Source: Pelagibacterium sp. 26DY04 | GTDB lineage: Bacteria; Pseudomonadota; Alphaproteobacteria; Rhizobiales; Devosiaceae | Length of the DNA stretch: 64,000 bases | Assembly: GCF_031202305.1 (NCBI RefSeq) | Contig: NZ_CP101731.1 | Location: forward strand, 1,426,001 to 1,490,000 | Reading direction: 5' to 3' | Shown here: one piece after another, positions 43,501 through 52,719 of the stretch | Numbering within the stretch: the stretch's first letter is position 1 | Layout of the letters: the number at the start of each line of letters is the position of its first letter | Notes under the pieces: model-generated | What the model was told of the DNA's origin: nothing | What the model saw: only the letters and a program-made list of their open reading frames with translations | Database searches by the model: none | Program-made: the position numbers and the translations under genes

Positions 43501-43536
43501 CGCGCAGCGGAGGCAATTGGCCGTGCTGCGCGATAG
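40516..43536 (+). CDS. Caspase-like protease fused to a Ski2-type helicase
   Basis: 1006 residues. The N-terminal domain (about 1-230) is a C14 caspase: IFVGVNKHRDPTIPELGGARRDA, then VIVGFAGHGSPDG with the catalytic His at 81, and CILDCCFSG with the catalytic Cys at about 127. A SF2 helicase follows: APTSSGKT (306-313), VVLDEGQF with DEGQ at 407-410 in place of DExH, a TTTLAAGINTPA line and motif VI MAGRAGRLGY near 650, all Ski2/Hel308-like. The last ~250 residues hold winged-helix-like and helical parts. AGGAGG lies 5 bases before the ATG. No described family with this fusion is known to me by name. Confidence 0.8.
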   Translation: MATRAIFVGVNKHRDPTIPELGGARRDATALWALFTDTIEGLSAHLLVDGRATHADVSGAILGALDSALEEDVVIVGFAGHGSPDGSLVLFDTDAADLAHTALPMAALAEAFKRTKARAVLCILDCCFSGQAPARVLETEARPRNAFALAEVYGEGRILLAACATNEAAWEQPGTGHGLLTHATIEALTKAAGETVSFPEIAGEIIRLTRVEAERISVTQTPVFLGTVQGGLVFPVLKRGDNFAAAFPTVAVRQMSGSFTELAEHGFPQEVVHQWVEHFPQGLNALQLKAVNEHGVLEGKSLLVVAPTSSGKTLIGEVAAIRAVTAGKKAVFLLPYRALVNEKFEDFSARFAPAGLRVMRCSGDASDGVGPVMSGRYDLAFFTYEMFLNLALASPRLLNQLGLVVLDEGQFITDPTRGITVELIFALLLRARERGVEPQLVVLSAVIGNLNSFDSWLGLPLLTSRERPVPLIEGVLDRRGVFQFVDVDGTTKTEALLPSHQIVQRRDKPSSQDVIVPLAKQLVAKGEKLLVFRNMRGPAQGCARYLSRELGLAPATNVIAALPTQDLTGASQDLRECLQGGTAFHNTNLLRAEREAIERGYRNVNGGIHVLAATTTLAAGINTPASTVVLAENEFVGEDGRPFTIAEYKNMAGRAGRLGYNEIGKAIILADTPVERAQLFQKYVLGTPEDVRSSFQQRDLPTWTLRLLSQVRGVRPEEIPGLLVNTFGGYSASRANPQWIRLVEGDVSALVARLLQAGLAELDGELVHLTLLGRACGASSLSFESSLRLIELMRQLNVAQTDPVQVLGTIQVLAEMDGIYTPVMKRGRSESARAGDVAQRFGNAMAQGLQRYCRDEFEFWARCKRASILFDWVEGTSIDELERRYSTTPFQGAVGYGDIIRIADGARFHLRSAHQILSALFPDQPAFLETLDELLRRLEFGLPKGALKLIDLPVALSRGQYLGLFAAGAGTVDAVYVLDEDTLVRCVGSDAAKLVRAAEAIGRAAR

Positions 43537-43772
43537 ATGGCGGAAGCACGCTTTTCGTTTCTCGGCGAAAAAATCCAGTGATTTCAGAAGGCGTGATTTT
43601 TGACGGCGTGTCTGACGGTATTGAGCGAACCGAAAAAATTTTTGTCGAAGAAATTCAACGTGCTATGAGAGCCGTAAACAATCGAGTGGGAGTGAGGCCG
43701 GCGCGCTCACATTGCTGAAACGGGACTCCTAAAGAATTTGCCGTCGGCCCTTCAGTCGCTGTAAGATTTCTT
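43537..43772. other. Likely right boundary zone of the ICE
   Basis: A 236-bp gene-free stretch between the last defence gene and a chromosomal LysR gene. It is AT-richer than either side (runs GAAAAAATCC and CCGAAAAAATTTTTGTCG), as expected near an attachment site. No tRNA gene or integrase is present. The exact end cannot be set without the left end, which is outside the window. Confidence 0.45.
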
Positions 43773-44681
43773 ATGAGTTCCCCGATCTCTTGGGATGACC
43801 AGCGTATCTTCCTGGCGGTGCTTGAAACCGGCAGCCTTTCAGCGGCTGCACGGCAATTGGGGCTGTCGCATCCCACGGTACGGACACGAATAGAGGCGTT
43901 GGAGCATGTGCTGGGCGCGGTGTTGTTCACGCGGTCGGTCAACGGACTGACGCCCACCGAGACTGCCGAGGCGCTGCGGGAGACGGCCCGCACCATGGCG
44001 CTGGCCTCTGACCTCTTTGTGCGGCAGGCTTCGGCACCCCACGGCGAGATCGCGGGGACCGTGCGCATCAGCGTGCCCGAGATGATGGGCGTTGAAGTCG
44101 TTCCGCCAATGCTGCGGACGCTGCGCGAAAAGCATCCTCGGTTGAGGGTTGAGCTGTCGCTCAGCAATGCTCAGGCCGACATTCTCGCTCATGAAGTCGA
44201 TCTGGCGGTGAGGACGGTGGCGCCCAGGCAGGGAGCGCTGGTGGCGCGCAAGGTCGCCGCGATTCCGATCGGCCTTTTCGCTTCGCCCGATTATATCGCG
44301 CGGCGCGGAATGCCGGAAACGCTGGACGATCTCGCCGAGCACGACGTTATCGGGCCGGATCGCAGCCGCAGCGATATCATGATCGCCGAGGGGCTGGGGC
44401 CGCAATTCTCACTTGACCGTTTCGTGCTGCGCACCGACAGCCACCCCGCTCAAGTGGCCGCTGCACGAGCCGGCGTCGGCATCGCGGTGTGCCAGGTGCC
44501 TTTGGGGGAGGCCGATCTTCGCCTGGTCCGGGTAATCCCGGATTTCTCCATCCATCTTCTCGATACCTGGATCGTGACGCATGAGAACCTCTCACGCGTG
44601 CCAAGAATCCGAGCGGTGTTCGATCATCTGGTGACGGCTTTTGGCGAGATAAGGACAGGCCGCGGCGCGCCCGCGGCCTGA
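43773..44681 (+). CDS. LysR-family transcriptional regulator
   Basis: 302 residues. N-terminal winged HTH (WDDQRIFLAVLETGSLSAAARQLGLSHPTVRTRIEALEHVLGAVLF) and a C-terminal substrate-binding domain (VRISVPEMMGVEVVPPMLRTL, ADILAHEVDLAVRTV, ARAGVGIAVCQVPLGEADLRLV). The ligand is unknown. The ATG follows a weak TAAGA site. It is the first clearly chromosomal gene beside the ICE. It converges on the UgpC-type gene, so it is unlikely to share its operon; its target may be elsewhere. Confidence 0.9.
   Translation: MSSPISWDDQRIFLAVLETGSLSAAARQLGLSHPTVRTRIEALEHVLGAVLFTRSVNGLTPTETAEALRETARTMALASDLFVRQASAPHGEIAGTVRISVPEMMGVEVVPPMLRTLREKHPRLRVELSLSNAQADILAHEVDLAVRTVAPRQGALVARKVAAIPIGLFASPDYIARRGMPETLDDLAEHDVIGPDRSRSDIMIAEGLGPQFSLDRFVLRTDSHPAQVAAARAGVGIAVCQVPLGEADLRLVRVIPDFSIHLLDTWIVTHENLSRVPRIRAVFDHLVTAFGEIRTGRGAPAA
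44657..44679. terminator. GC hairpin between converging genes
   Basis: AGGCCGCGG and CCGCGGCCT form a perfect 9-bp stem with a 5-base loop at the end of the LysR frame, 7 bp from the UgpC-type stop. It could end transcription from both sides, but lacks a T tract. Confidence 0.4.
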
Positions 44682-44685
44682 GGCG

Positions 44686-45789
<1,104 letters not shown>

Positions 45790-45791
45790 CT

Positions 45792-46526
45792 TCATTCTCC
45801 CGACAGGCGATTTTTCAGTTTGGCGACAGTTTCCCCGCTCAGCCCGATGCCGGCGAGATAGGCCTCGACCGACCCGTAATTGGCTTGGATATGGGCGATA
45901 GTGCGCTCCATGGTGACTGGCTCGGCCGCGAGTAAAGGCATGAAGGCTTCCGGATCGACGCCGCGCTCGCGCGCGCCAGCGATCAGTTCTTCGACCATGG
46001 GAGCAATCATCGTTGCGGTGAGGGCATAGTCCTCAAGGATAAGCGTCGTCTCGACGCCGGCCAGCGCGAGCAGCAGAGCCGCGATGATGCCGGTGCGGTC
46101 CTTGCCAGCGGTGCAGTGGAAGAGGACGGCGCCGTCCTGTGCCTCGGCGATCAGCTTGAGCACCTGGGCGATAACGGTCCCGCGCTCGTCCAACGCCTTG
46201 ATGTAGAGATCGAGCAGGACGTCGCCTGAAGATGTGCCCGTGGGGGCGAGATCGGCAAACAGCGAAACATTGTGGTAGCGCACGGCGTCATGGCCCGCGA
46301 GCGGGTTGGGCTGGGTGGCGCATTCGGTGTCGTGACGAAGATCGATGACCGTCACGACGCCGGCTTCGACAAGCATGGCCATGCCTTCGGCGTCGATACG
46401 GTGCAGGCCGTCCGAGCGCAGGATGCGGCGCCAAGCGGTTTCCCCGTTGGGCGTGCGATAGCCACCCAGGTCGCGGATGTTATAGGCGCCGGCGACGGCT
46501 ATGTGGCGGGAGAGAGGGGTGTTCAT
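45792..46526 (-). CDS. Tyrosine-phosphatase-like protein
   Basis: 244 residues. The opening AGAYNIRDLGGYRTPNGETAW and the P-loop FHCTAGKDRTGI (Cys at 138, Arg at 144) match the bacterial tyrosine/dual-specificity phosphatases of the LipA/Ptp-like group. A lysine after AG (CTAGKDR) is typical of those that also act on phosphoinositides. Within an ABC operon that includes a metallophosphoesterase it may dephosphorylate an imported organophosphate. It lies directly between a permease gene (no gap) and the ATPase gene (2-bp gap), so it is co-translated. Confidence 0.85.
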   Translation of the reverse strand: MNTPLSRHIAVAGAYNIRDLGGYRTPNGETAWRRILRSDGLHRIDAEGMAMLVEAGVVTVIDLRHDTECATQPNPLAGHDAVRYHNVSLFADLAPTGTSSGDVLLDLYIKALDERGTVIAQVLKLIAEAQDGAVLFHCTAGKDRTGIIAALLLALAGVETTLILEDYALTATMIAPMVEELIAGARERGVDPEAFMPLLAAEPVTMERTIAHIQANYGSVEAYLAGIGLSGETVAKLKNRLSGE

Positions 46527-47402
46527 TTATCGAATACCTGATTTCATGAAGGACTGGATGACCTGACGCTGCAGGACGATGTAGATGGCAAGGATCGGCA
46601 GGCTGGCCATTGTCGAGGCCGCCATGAGCGGTCCCCATTGGGTGCCCTCGGAGGTCATGAACATCTGAATGCCGATCTGGATGACGCTGTTTTCGGCCGA
46701 GCGGGTGAGGAGCAGGGGCCAGAAATATTCGTTCCAGGTGGAAATGAAGATGAGGATGGCGAGCGAGGCCAGAATGCCGCGCAGATTGGGCGTAAGCACA
46801 TCCCACAGGATCCGCCAGCTCCGGGCGCCGTCCATGCGCGCCGCCTCGATCACCTCGCGGGGGAAAGACCGCATGGTCTGGTAGAGCAGCATGATGGCGA
46901 GGGCCGAGGCGAAATTTGGCAGGATGAGCGCGACGATGGAGTCGAGCAGGCCGAGTCGGGCGACGATAAGGTAGTTGGGGATCATCACGACCTGGAACGG
47001 CACGAGCCAGGTCAGCGCCACCAGGGCATAGATCGCCTTGTCGAAGGGAAAGCGCCAGCGAGCGAAGGCGTAAGCCGCAAAAAGTCCGGTGGCGAGCTGA
47101 ATGACCGTGACCGCGGCGGACACCACCAGCGTATTCACCAGCATCTGGGCGACCGGGATGGCGTTGAGCGCGTAGATATAGTTCTCGAGCGACCCCGATG
47201 TCGGCAGCAGCGATGTCTCGAAAATCGCATTGGCCGGGCGGAACGAGGTTACCACCATCCAGTAGACCGGGAACAGGCAGAAGATCGAGAGGAGCGCCAT
47301 CAGCACATGGCCGAAGGCGGGGCTGTTTCCCAGCCGGCGGGCCCGGCGGCGCGGACGGACGGCGAAACCTGTGGTGGGAGCGGAAAGAGCATCAGTTGTC
47401 AT
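46527..47402 (-). CDS. ABC transporter permease, UgpE/MalG type
   Basis: 291 residues. Six hydrophobic segments and the permease EAA loop EVIEAARMDGARSWRILWDVLTPN, the docking site for the ATPase. Opening ALLSIFCLFPVYWMVVTSFRP is usual for the second permease of sugar-type importers. Together with the neighbouring permease it would form the inner-membrane channel. The ATG overlaps the end of the upstream permease gene by 11 bp. The substrate cannot be told from the sequence; see the operon note under the metallophosphoesterase. Confidence 0.9.
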   Translation of the reverse strand: MTTDALSAPTTGFAVRPRRRARRLGNSPAFGHVLMALLSIFCLFPVYWMVVTSFRPANAIFETSLLPTSGSLENYIYALNAIPVAQMLVNTLVVSAAVTVIQLATGLFAAYAFARWRFPFDKAIYALVALTWLVPFQVVMIPNYLIVARLGLLDSIVALILPNFASALAIMLLYQTMRSFPREVIEAARMDGARSWRILWDVLTPNLRGILASLAILIFISTWNEYFWPLLLTRSAENSVIQIGIQMFMTSEGTQWGPLMAASTMASLPILAIYIVLQRQVIQSFMKSGIR

Positions 47403-48336
47403 AGAAGGAATACCTCTCGATGAGGCGGAACAGCACGAAGGCCAGTGCGCCGAAGGCGAGGAAGAGGATGACCGCGGCAGCCGAACTCCAGCCCACCGAC
47501 ATGGACGAAAAGCCGAACTCCCAGAGCACGTAGAAGATGTTGGTGGTCGACCCTAGCGGGCCGCCGCCGGTGAGGACGTTGATGTAGGAAAAGCTCCACT
47601 GGGCGCCGAGCAGGATGGTCATCATCACCAGGAACAGCACGGTGTTCATCAGAAGCGGCAGGCGAATGTCGCGGATGATCTCCCACTTGCTCGCGCCGTC
47701 CATGCGGGCGGCTTCGACCAGCGAGGGATTGATGTTGGCGTTGGCGGCGGAAAGGATGAGCGTGGAAAAGCCGATGAGCTTCCAGCCAGTGAGCAGGATT
47801 ATGGTCCAGATGGCGAAGTTGGGATCGGCCAGGAACCGCACAGGTTCCCCGCCCAGCCCGGTGATCGCTTGGTTGACCATGCCGTGGCCGGGGTCGAGCA
47901 GCCAGCGCCAGACCGCGGCGGCGACCACTGGGGCAATGATCATCGGCACGAAAATGATGGCGCGATAGATGTTTCGAGCCCGCGCCGGCAGGTCGTGTGT
48001 ATAGATGGCCAGCGCCAGAGGGATCAGCACGGCCAGCGGCAGAAGACCGATGACGTAGATGCCGGTATTGCGAACCGCCTGCCAGAATTTCGGCAGGGAG
48101 AAGATATTGGCGAAATTGGTCCAGCCGACGAATTTGGGCTCGGTAGTGGGCAGCATGTTCCACTGGAACATGCTGAGCCGGAAAGCGTCGACGAGGGGCC
48201 AATAGACCCAGATGACGAGCGTGGCGATGGCCGGCAGGAGATAGAGCCAGGGAGCGAATTGATACCGGTCATCAGCCGCCAGCCTCCGCTTCTTGCGCGG
48301 CCGGACAATCGGCGATGAAAGGGACAGGTCAGCCAT
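47392..48336 (-). CDS. ABC transporter permease, UgpA/MalF type
   Basis: 314 residues. After a basic start (PRKKRRLAADDRYQF) come six membrane segments and the EAA loop LVEAARMDGASKWEIIRDIRLP. The family's opening (APWLYLLPAIATLVIWVYWP) is clear. It pairs with the next permease. The start at 48336 (MADLSLSS) was chosen because the family begins there; an upstream open extension of 66 codons overlaps the binding-protein gene. Gap to the binding-protein stop is 56 bp. Confidence 0.9.
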   Translation of the reverse strand: MADLSLSSPIVRPRKKRRLAADDRYQFAPWLYLLPAIATLVIWVYWPLVDAFRLSMFQWNMLPTTEPKFVGWTNFANIFSLPKFWQAVRNTGIYVIGLLPLAVLIPLALAIYTHDLPARARNIYRAIIFVPMIIAPVVAAAVWRWLLDPGHGMVNQAITGLGGEPVRFLADPNFAIWTIILLTGWKLIGFSTLILSAANANINPSLVEAARMDGASKWEIIRDIRLPLLMNTVLFLVMMTILLGAQWSFSYINVLTGGGPLGSTTNIFYVLWEFGFSSMSVGWSSAAAVILFLAFGALAFVLFRLIERYSFYDN

Positions 48337-48392
48337 TGGGGCACCTATTGCTGTGGAGAACCGCCGCGCACGCGAGGCACGCGGCGCTTGTT

Positions 48393-49703
48393 TCAGGGCA
48401 TGAGGGCCTGTGCATTGGCCTGGGCATCGCGCAACGTCGCTTCGACATCGACGCCGCCGAACACGGCCATATCCATGGCATCCATCATGATCGAATTGAT
48501 CTGTCGGTAATTGGGGCCGGGATAGGCGACCCAAGGTTCCAGCCGTTCGAGCTGATCGAGATTGGGTTGGACCAGCGGATGCTCGGCCACCCAGTCTGCG
48601 AGGTAGGTGGGATCAGTCACGATGTCGGTGCGCAGGGGCACATAGCCGATCTGCGAGGTGATGACGGTATAGGCCTCGGGCGAGGTCATGAACTTCATCA
48701 ATTCCCAGGCAGCGCGCTGCTTGACCGGGTCGGTGGTGTGAATCACCAGGCCACTGCCCGAATTGGTGGGCGAAGCGGGGCGATCGCCGAAGCCGGGCAT
48801 CTGCGCCGAACGCAGCTCGAAATTGCCTTCCGAGCCGGCGATCAGATAGGCCTGCAGCACCGAGGAGGTGAGATACATACCGACCTGGCCACCCGCCATG
48901 CTCTCCATGCTCGAGCCCAACTCGCCGGGATAGAAGACGCCGGATTCGTAAAGATCCTGCAACATGGCGATGGCCTCGACGGCTTCAGGCTCATGGAAAG
49001 TGAGTGTGATGCGGTCTTCCGAAAGCGTGCGGCCGCCATTGGAGAGGACGACACTCTGGAGCATCCAGTCATCGCCGCCCGAACCGGGACCAACGATCGC
49101 TGCTTCGAAGGCGCGGGCGTCGGTGCTTTCCTCAATGGCAAGACCCGCCATCTTGAGCTCTTCCCAGGTGCGGGGTGGTTGATTCGGATCGAGGCCCGCA
49201 GCGCGGAACAGGTCCGCGTTGTAGAACAGGACCGGGGTGGAGAAAGTATAGGCGAGGGCATAGGTCTTGCCATTGAGGCGGCCCAGCTCCAGACCGTTTT
49301 CCGACATGCCCTCGAAATGGGCGGCGAGTTCTTCGGGCGGCACGATGTCCTCGAGTGCGACGGCGCCGAAATTGTCGATCGTGTAGGCGAGATCGTCGAA
49401 AATCGTTTGGGTCACGTCCGGCCCGATGCCGGCGGCCATATCCGCCTGGATCCGTGAAACCATCTCGGTTGATTGCACGCCTACGGCGTTGACGGTGATG
49501 TTGGGGTGCGCGGCTTCGAAATCGGCAATGAGTTGTTGCGTGGCTTCCGCGCCAATGCCCGCGGAGGCCAGATTGTAGTTGTAATAGGTGATTTCGACCT
49601 GTTCATCGACGGCGGCCGGCATGGCCTGTGCCGCCACGCCCGCTGTTCCGGACATGAGGGCGGCTGTCACGAGGACCGTTGAAAGAGGGAGATTGCGAAC
49701 CAT
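48393..49703 (-). CDS. ABC transporter solute-binding protein (first of two)
   Basis: 436 residues. Signal peptide (LPLSTVLVTAALMSGTAGVAAQA), then a family 1 solute-binding fold: VEITYYNYNLASAGIGAEATQQ, NGKTYALAYTFSTPVLFYNADLF, AAWELMKFMTSPEAYTVIT. It would capture the substrate in the periplasm for the two permeases. AAGGA lies 10 bases before the ATG at 49703. It is closely related to the next gene (same ending, DAQANAQALMP), so this is a tandem duplication that has since diverged, perhaps with different substrates. Confidence 0.88.
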   Translation of the reverse strand: MVRNLPLSTVLVTAALMSGTAGVAAQAMPAAVDEQVEITYYNYNLASAGIGAEATQQLIADFEAAHPNITVNAVGVQSTEMVSRIQADMAAGIGPDVTQTIFDDLAYTIDNFGAVALEDIVPPEELAAHFEGMSENGLELGRLNGKTYALAYTFSTPVLFYNADLFRAAGLDPNQPPRTWEELKMAGLAIEESTDARAFEAAIVGPGSGGDDWMLQSVVLSNGGRTLSEDRITLTFHEPEAVEAIAMLQDLYESGVFYPGELGSSMESMAGGQVGMYLTSSVLQAYLIAGSEGNFELRSAQMPGFGDRPASPTNSGSGLVIHTTDPVKQRAAWELMKFMTSPEAYTVITSQIGYVPLRTDIVTDPTYLADWVAEHPLVQPNLDQLERLEPWVAYPGPNYRQINSIMMDAMDMAVFGGVDVEATLRDAQANAQALMP

Positions 49704-49759
49704 TGCGCTCGTCCTTGGGAGAGAGAAGGGCGCCCGGCGGAACCCGCCAGGCATGCTGG

Positions 49760-51049
49760 TTAGGGCATCAGCGCCTGAGCGTTGGCCTGCGCGTCACGGA
49801 GCGTGGCTTCCACATCGACCCCGCCATAGACGGCCATCTCGGCGGCATCCATCATGATGGAGACGATCTGGAGATAGTTGGGGCCGGGCATGGATTCCCA
49901 CGGCTCGAGAATGGCGAGTTGGTCGAGATTGGGCTGCACCAGCGGATGCTCCTCCACCCAATCCTTGAGGTAGCGCGGATCGTCGACAATGGCCGGGCGA
50001 AGCGGCAGATAGCCGATTTCCGAGGTGATGACGGTGTAACCCTCTTCGGAGGTGAGGAACTTCATCAGCTCCCAAGCGGCGCGCTGCTTGAGCGGATCCT
50101 GGGAAAGGATCACCAGTGCGCTGCCCGAATTGTTCGGCCGCACCGGCTTGTCGCCGAAGCTCGGCATGGTGGAGGCGCGTAGCTCGAAATTGCCTTCGGC
50201 GCCTGAGACCAGCGCGCCCTGGATGGCGCTGGTCTGGAGATACATGCCGATATTGCCCGAGGACATGCCTTCGAGCGCGGCGGTGATGTCCATGGGATCG
50301 AAAGCGCCCGCGTCATAAAGATCGCGCAGCATTTGTACGGCTTCTACAGCCGGAGGTTCGGCGAAGGTCAGGGTCGTGCGGTCGCGCGAAATCACCTCGC
50401 CACCATTGGAGCGCACCACCCCCTGGAACAGCCAGTCGGCGGCACTGGGGCCGAAGATACCGGCGGCAAAGCCCTCCTTGCCTGTGGCGTCTTCGATGGC
50501 GAGCGCCGTTTCACGAATTTCGTCCCAGGTTTCAGGTGGCTGATCAGGATCCAGGCCAGCCTCCCGGAAGAGGTTGGCATTGTAGAACAGAACCGGGGTC
50601 GAAAACGTGTAGGCGAGGCCGTAGGTCTTGTCATTCAAGCGGCCCAGATCGAGCCCGTTTGGCACCATGCCTTCGAAATGCCCGTCGAGTTCATCCTGGG
50701 GGATGATGTCCTCGAGCGCCACCGCGCCGTAATTGTCCACGGCATACGAGAGGGTGGAAAAGCCCATCTGCACCAGATCGACCGGCTGGCCGGCGGCGAG
50801 GTCGGCCTGCACCGTGGTGGTGGATTCAGCGGCCCCTACCGGAATGGCGTCCACGGTGATATTGGGATTTTCGGCCATGAACTGGTCGATCAGCCGGCGC
50901 GTGGCGTCGGCACCGTTACCCGCCATGGCGAGGTTGTAGTTGTAGAAAGTGATCGTCACCGGCTCATCGACGGTGTCGGGAATGGTCTGGCCGATGGCCG
51001 GCAGGGCCAAGGACGCCAGAGCCGCGGCCAGAAGGTTTCTGCGGTGCAT
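49760..51049 (-). CDS. ABC transporter solute-binding protein (second of two)
   Basis: 429 residues, a paralogue of the previous protein. Signal peptide NLLAAALASLALPAIGQ, then VTITFYNYNLAMAGNGADATRR, NDKTYGLAYTFSTPVLFYNANLF and AAWELMKFLTSEEGYTVIT in the same order. GGGAG lies 9 bases before the ATG at 51049. The stop of the metallophosphoesterase is 13 bp upstream, so the two are co-transcribed. Having two binding proteins for one pair of permeases suggests a broadened range of ligands. Confidence 0.88.
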   Translation of the reverse strand: MHRRNLLAAALASLALPAIGQTIPDTVDEPVTITFYNYNLAMAGNGADATRRLIDQFMAENPNITVDAIPVGAAESTTTVQADLAAGQPVDLVQMGFSTLSYAVDNYGAVALEDIIPQDELDGHFEGMVPNGLDLGRLNDKTYGLAYTFSTPVLFYNANLFREAGLDPDQPPETWDEIRETALAIEDATGKEGFAAGIFGPSAADWLFQGVVRSNGGEVISRDRTTLTFAEPPAVEAVQMLRDLYDAGAFDPMDITAALEGMSSGNIGMYLQTSAIQGALVSGAEGNFELRASTMPSFGDKPVRPNNSGSALVILSQDPLKQRAAWELMKFLTSEEGYTVITSEIGYLPLRPAIVDDPRYLKDWVEEHPLVQPNLDQLAILEPWESMPGPNYLQIVSIMMDAAEMAVYGGVDVEATLRDAQANAQALMP

Positions 51050-51062
51050 TTTTAGCGCTCCC

Positions 51063-51932
51063 TTACTCAGCCGCGACGTTGGCGGCTTCGTACTTCTTGA
51101 GCATCTCGGCCATGTCCGCGAAGGTGAAGCTGTGCAACTCGCGCCGGTCGGACGGCTGCGGCACGAAGGAGATGGTGAGTCCGGACGACCGAACCTGACC
51201 AATGGCAAGGGACGCGCCGGCGAGCATGCGCATGCCTTCGTGCAGATAGGTGACGTCCGTAGCTGCATGCGTGCCGATGCCGACGACCACCGGAATGCCG
51301 TACCAGTTGGTCACGCGGTCGAAGTGGATGTGGCCCGAGAGGATGCCCAGCACGTTCTTGCCCTTGAGCATGTCACGCAGCTTGAGCGAATCGGCAATGG
51401 TGAGGCTTTCCCATTCGGTGTCCGGCCGATCCTCGTCGAGCGCGGGGGCATGGTGAACGGCGATCAGCTTGGGTAGGTCGGGGTGGGCGTTGAGTTCGGC
51501 CTCGAGCCATTCGAACTGCTCGGGCTCGATGGAGCCGCCGATCTTGCCCGGCGCGCTGGAATCGAGCGCGATCACATGAACGCCGTCGATCACCTGAGCG
51601 TGGAAGTAGGGGGCGGCGAGATTTTCGGTCTGGCCGAGCATGCCGGCATAAAAGCCCTCGCGCTTGTCATGATTGCCGAGCGCGAAAATTACCGGGATAT
51701 CGAGCGCGGCTTCGGTGAGAATGGTCTTGAGGTTGCGGTAGCTGCCTTCATCGCCCTGATTGGTGAGATCACCCGTAGCAACGATGAATTTGGGTTGCGG
51801 TACGAGCGCTTTGACATCGGCCAGCAGCGCCTTGAGATTTGCAGTCGTATCGGAAAAAAGATGATCGTCGACGATATCGGGGTTGCCGATGTGCAGATCG
51901 GTAAGGTGAACGAAAGTGTAGAGTTCGGTCAT
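51063..51932 (-). CDS. Metallophosphoesterase (CpdA/GpdQ-like), first gene of the ABC operon
   Basis: 289 residues with all class metal motifs: LTDLHIG (D12, H14), VATGDLTNQG, ALGNHD, AVHHAP and SGHIHFD. CpdA and GpdQ cleave cyclic nucleotides or glycerophosphodiesters; no signal peptide is seen, so it is cytoplasmic. As the first gene of an operon for a Ugp-like importer, cleavage of an imported phosphodiester is the likeliest job. A TetR gene is divergent, with a perfect operator between them. Confidence 0.85.
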   Translation of the reverse strand: MTELYTFVHLTDLHIGNPDIVDDHLFSDTTANLKALLADVKALVPQPKFIVATGDLTNQGDEGSYRNLKTILTEAALDIPVIFALGNHDKREGFYAGMLGQTENLAAPYFHAQVIDGVHVIALDSSAPGKIGGSIEPEQFEWLEAELNAHPDLPKLIAVHHAPALDEDRPDTEWESLTIADSLKLRDMLKGKNVLGILSGHIHFDRVTNWYGIPVVVGIGTHAATDVTYLHEGMRMLAGASLAIGQVRSSGLTISFVPQPSDRRELHSFTFADMAEMLKKYEAANVAAE

Positions 51933-52048
51933 GACGCTTGTCCTGCTGTTGATGCTGCGCTTCGAGGGCGTGGTGCCCGGTCAACTCGGCGTTTTCAAAG
52001 ACGGCTTGTGCCCGGTCGCGAACACAGCTACCTTACCAACATGACGGA

Positions 52049-52066
52049 TGAATGAAGGTTCATTCA
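52049..52066. promoter_or_regulatory. Perfect palindrome at the TetR gene start
   Basis: TGAATGAAGGTTCATTCA has 8-bp arms and a 2-bp centre, a common TetR operator form. It lies just before the TetR start at 52069, in the 136-bp gap shared with the metallophosphoesterase-ABC operon. It overlaps an alternative TetR ATG at 52048, which is therefore unlikely to be used. Confidence 0.75.
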
Positions 52067-52068
52067 GT

Positions 52069-52644
52069 ATGGACGCACCTGTGAATAAGCGGGATCGGAT
52101 TCTCGATGCCGCCGCCGAACTGATCGTTGAAAACGGCCTGCAATGCTCGATGGCCGCCATTGCCGTACGAGCGGGGGTGGCGACAGGATCGCTCTACAAC
52201 TACTTCCCCTCCAAGAAGGCGCTCGTCTTGGGCGTCTATGTGCGCGTGGGCGAAGAGATGGCAAAGGCCATGATGGTCGAGCATCAAAACAGCGTCGATT
52301 TCGGCACGCGTGTCCGGCGTTATATTGCCGACTACATCGACTTCATTCTGGAAGGGCCGGAGCGGGCGCGGCTGTTCGAATACCTCGACAACTCCCCCGA
52401 ACTCAGCCGTGCCGATATCGCTGCGACCTTTGCGGGTTTTCTCGATTATACGCGAGCATTGTTCGAAGGAGCACAAAAGGCCGGCGTGGTCCGCGAGGGA
52501 CAGTCCTACCTCCTCGCCAGTTTTGTGCGCGGGGCGATCCGTCACGCGATAAAGCGCCGGCGGCTTGACCCGCGGCCGATCAGCCGGGCTGAAGTGGAGC
52601 AGATCGCCGATATGTGCTGGCAGGCGGTGGCGCTCCGGGCGTGA
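52069..52644 (+). CDS. TetR-family regulator
   Basis: 191 residues from the ATG at 52069 (MDAPVNKRDRILDAA). The N-terminal HTH (ELIVENGLQCSMAAIAVRAGVATGSLYNYFPSKKALVLGVY) is typical; the C-terminal part is a ligand-binding helix bundle with RRYIADYIDFILEGPERARLFEYLDN. Self-repression through the adjacent palindrome and control of the divergent transport operon are the natural inference. The ligand is unknown. The earlier ATG at 52048 lies inside the operator. Confidence 0.85.
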   Translation: MDAPVNKRDRILDAAAELIVENGLQCSMAAIAVRAGVATGSLYNYFPSKKALVLGVYVRVGEEMAKAMMVEHQNSVDFGTRVRRYIADYIDFILEGPERARLFEYLDNSPELSRADIAATFAGFLDYTRALFEGAQKAGVVREGQSYLLASFVRGAIRHAIKRRRLDPRPISRAEVEQIADMCWQAVALRA

Positions 52645-52719
52645 GCGCCGCTTCTGGCTGGACAAAAGCTGCTACCAGTGAGAACATAAAGAGAACATTG
52701 ATGTCGAGGAGGCATTGCG

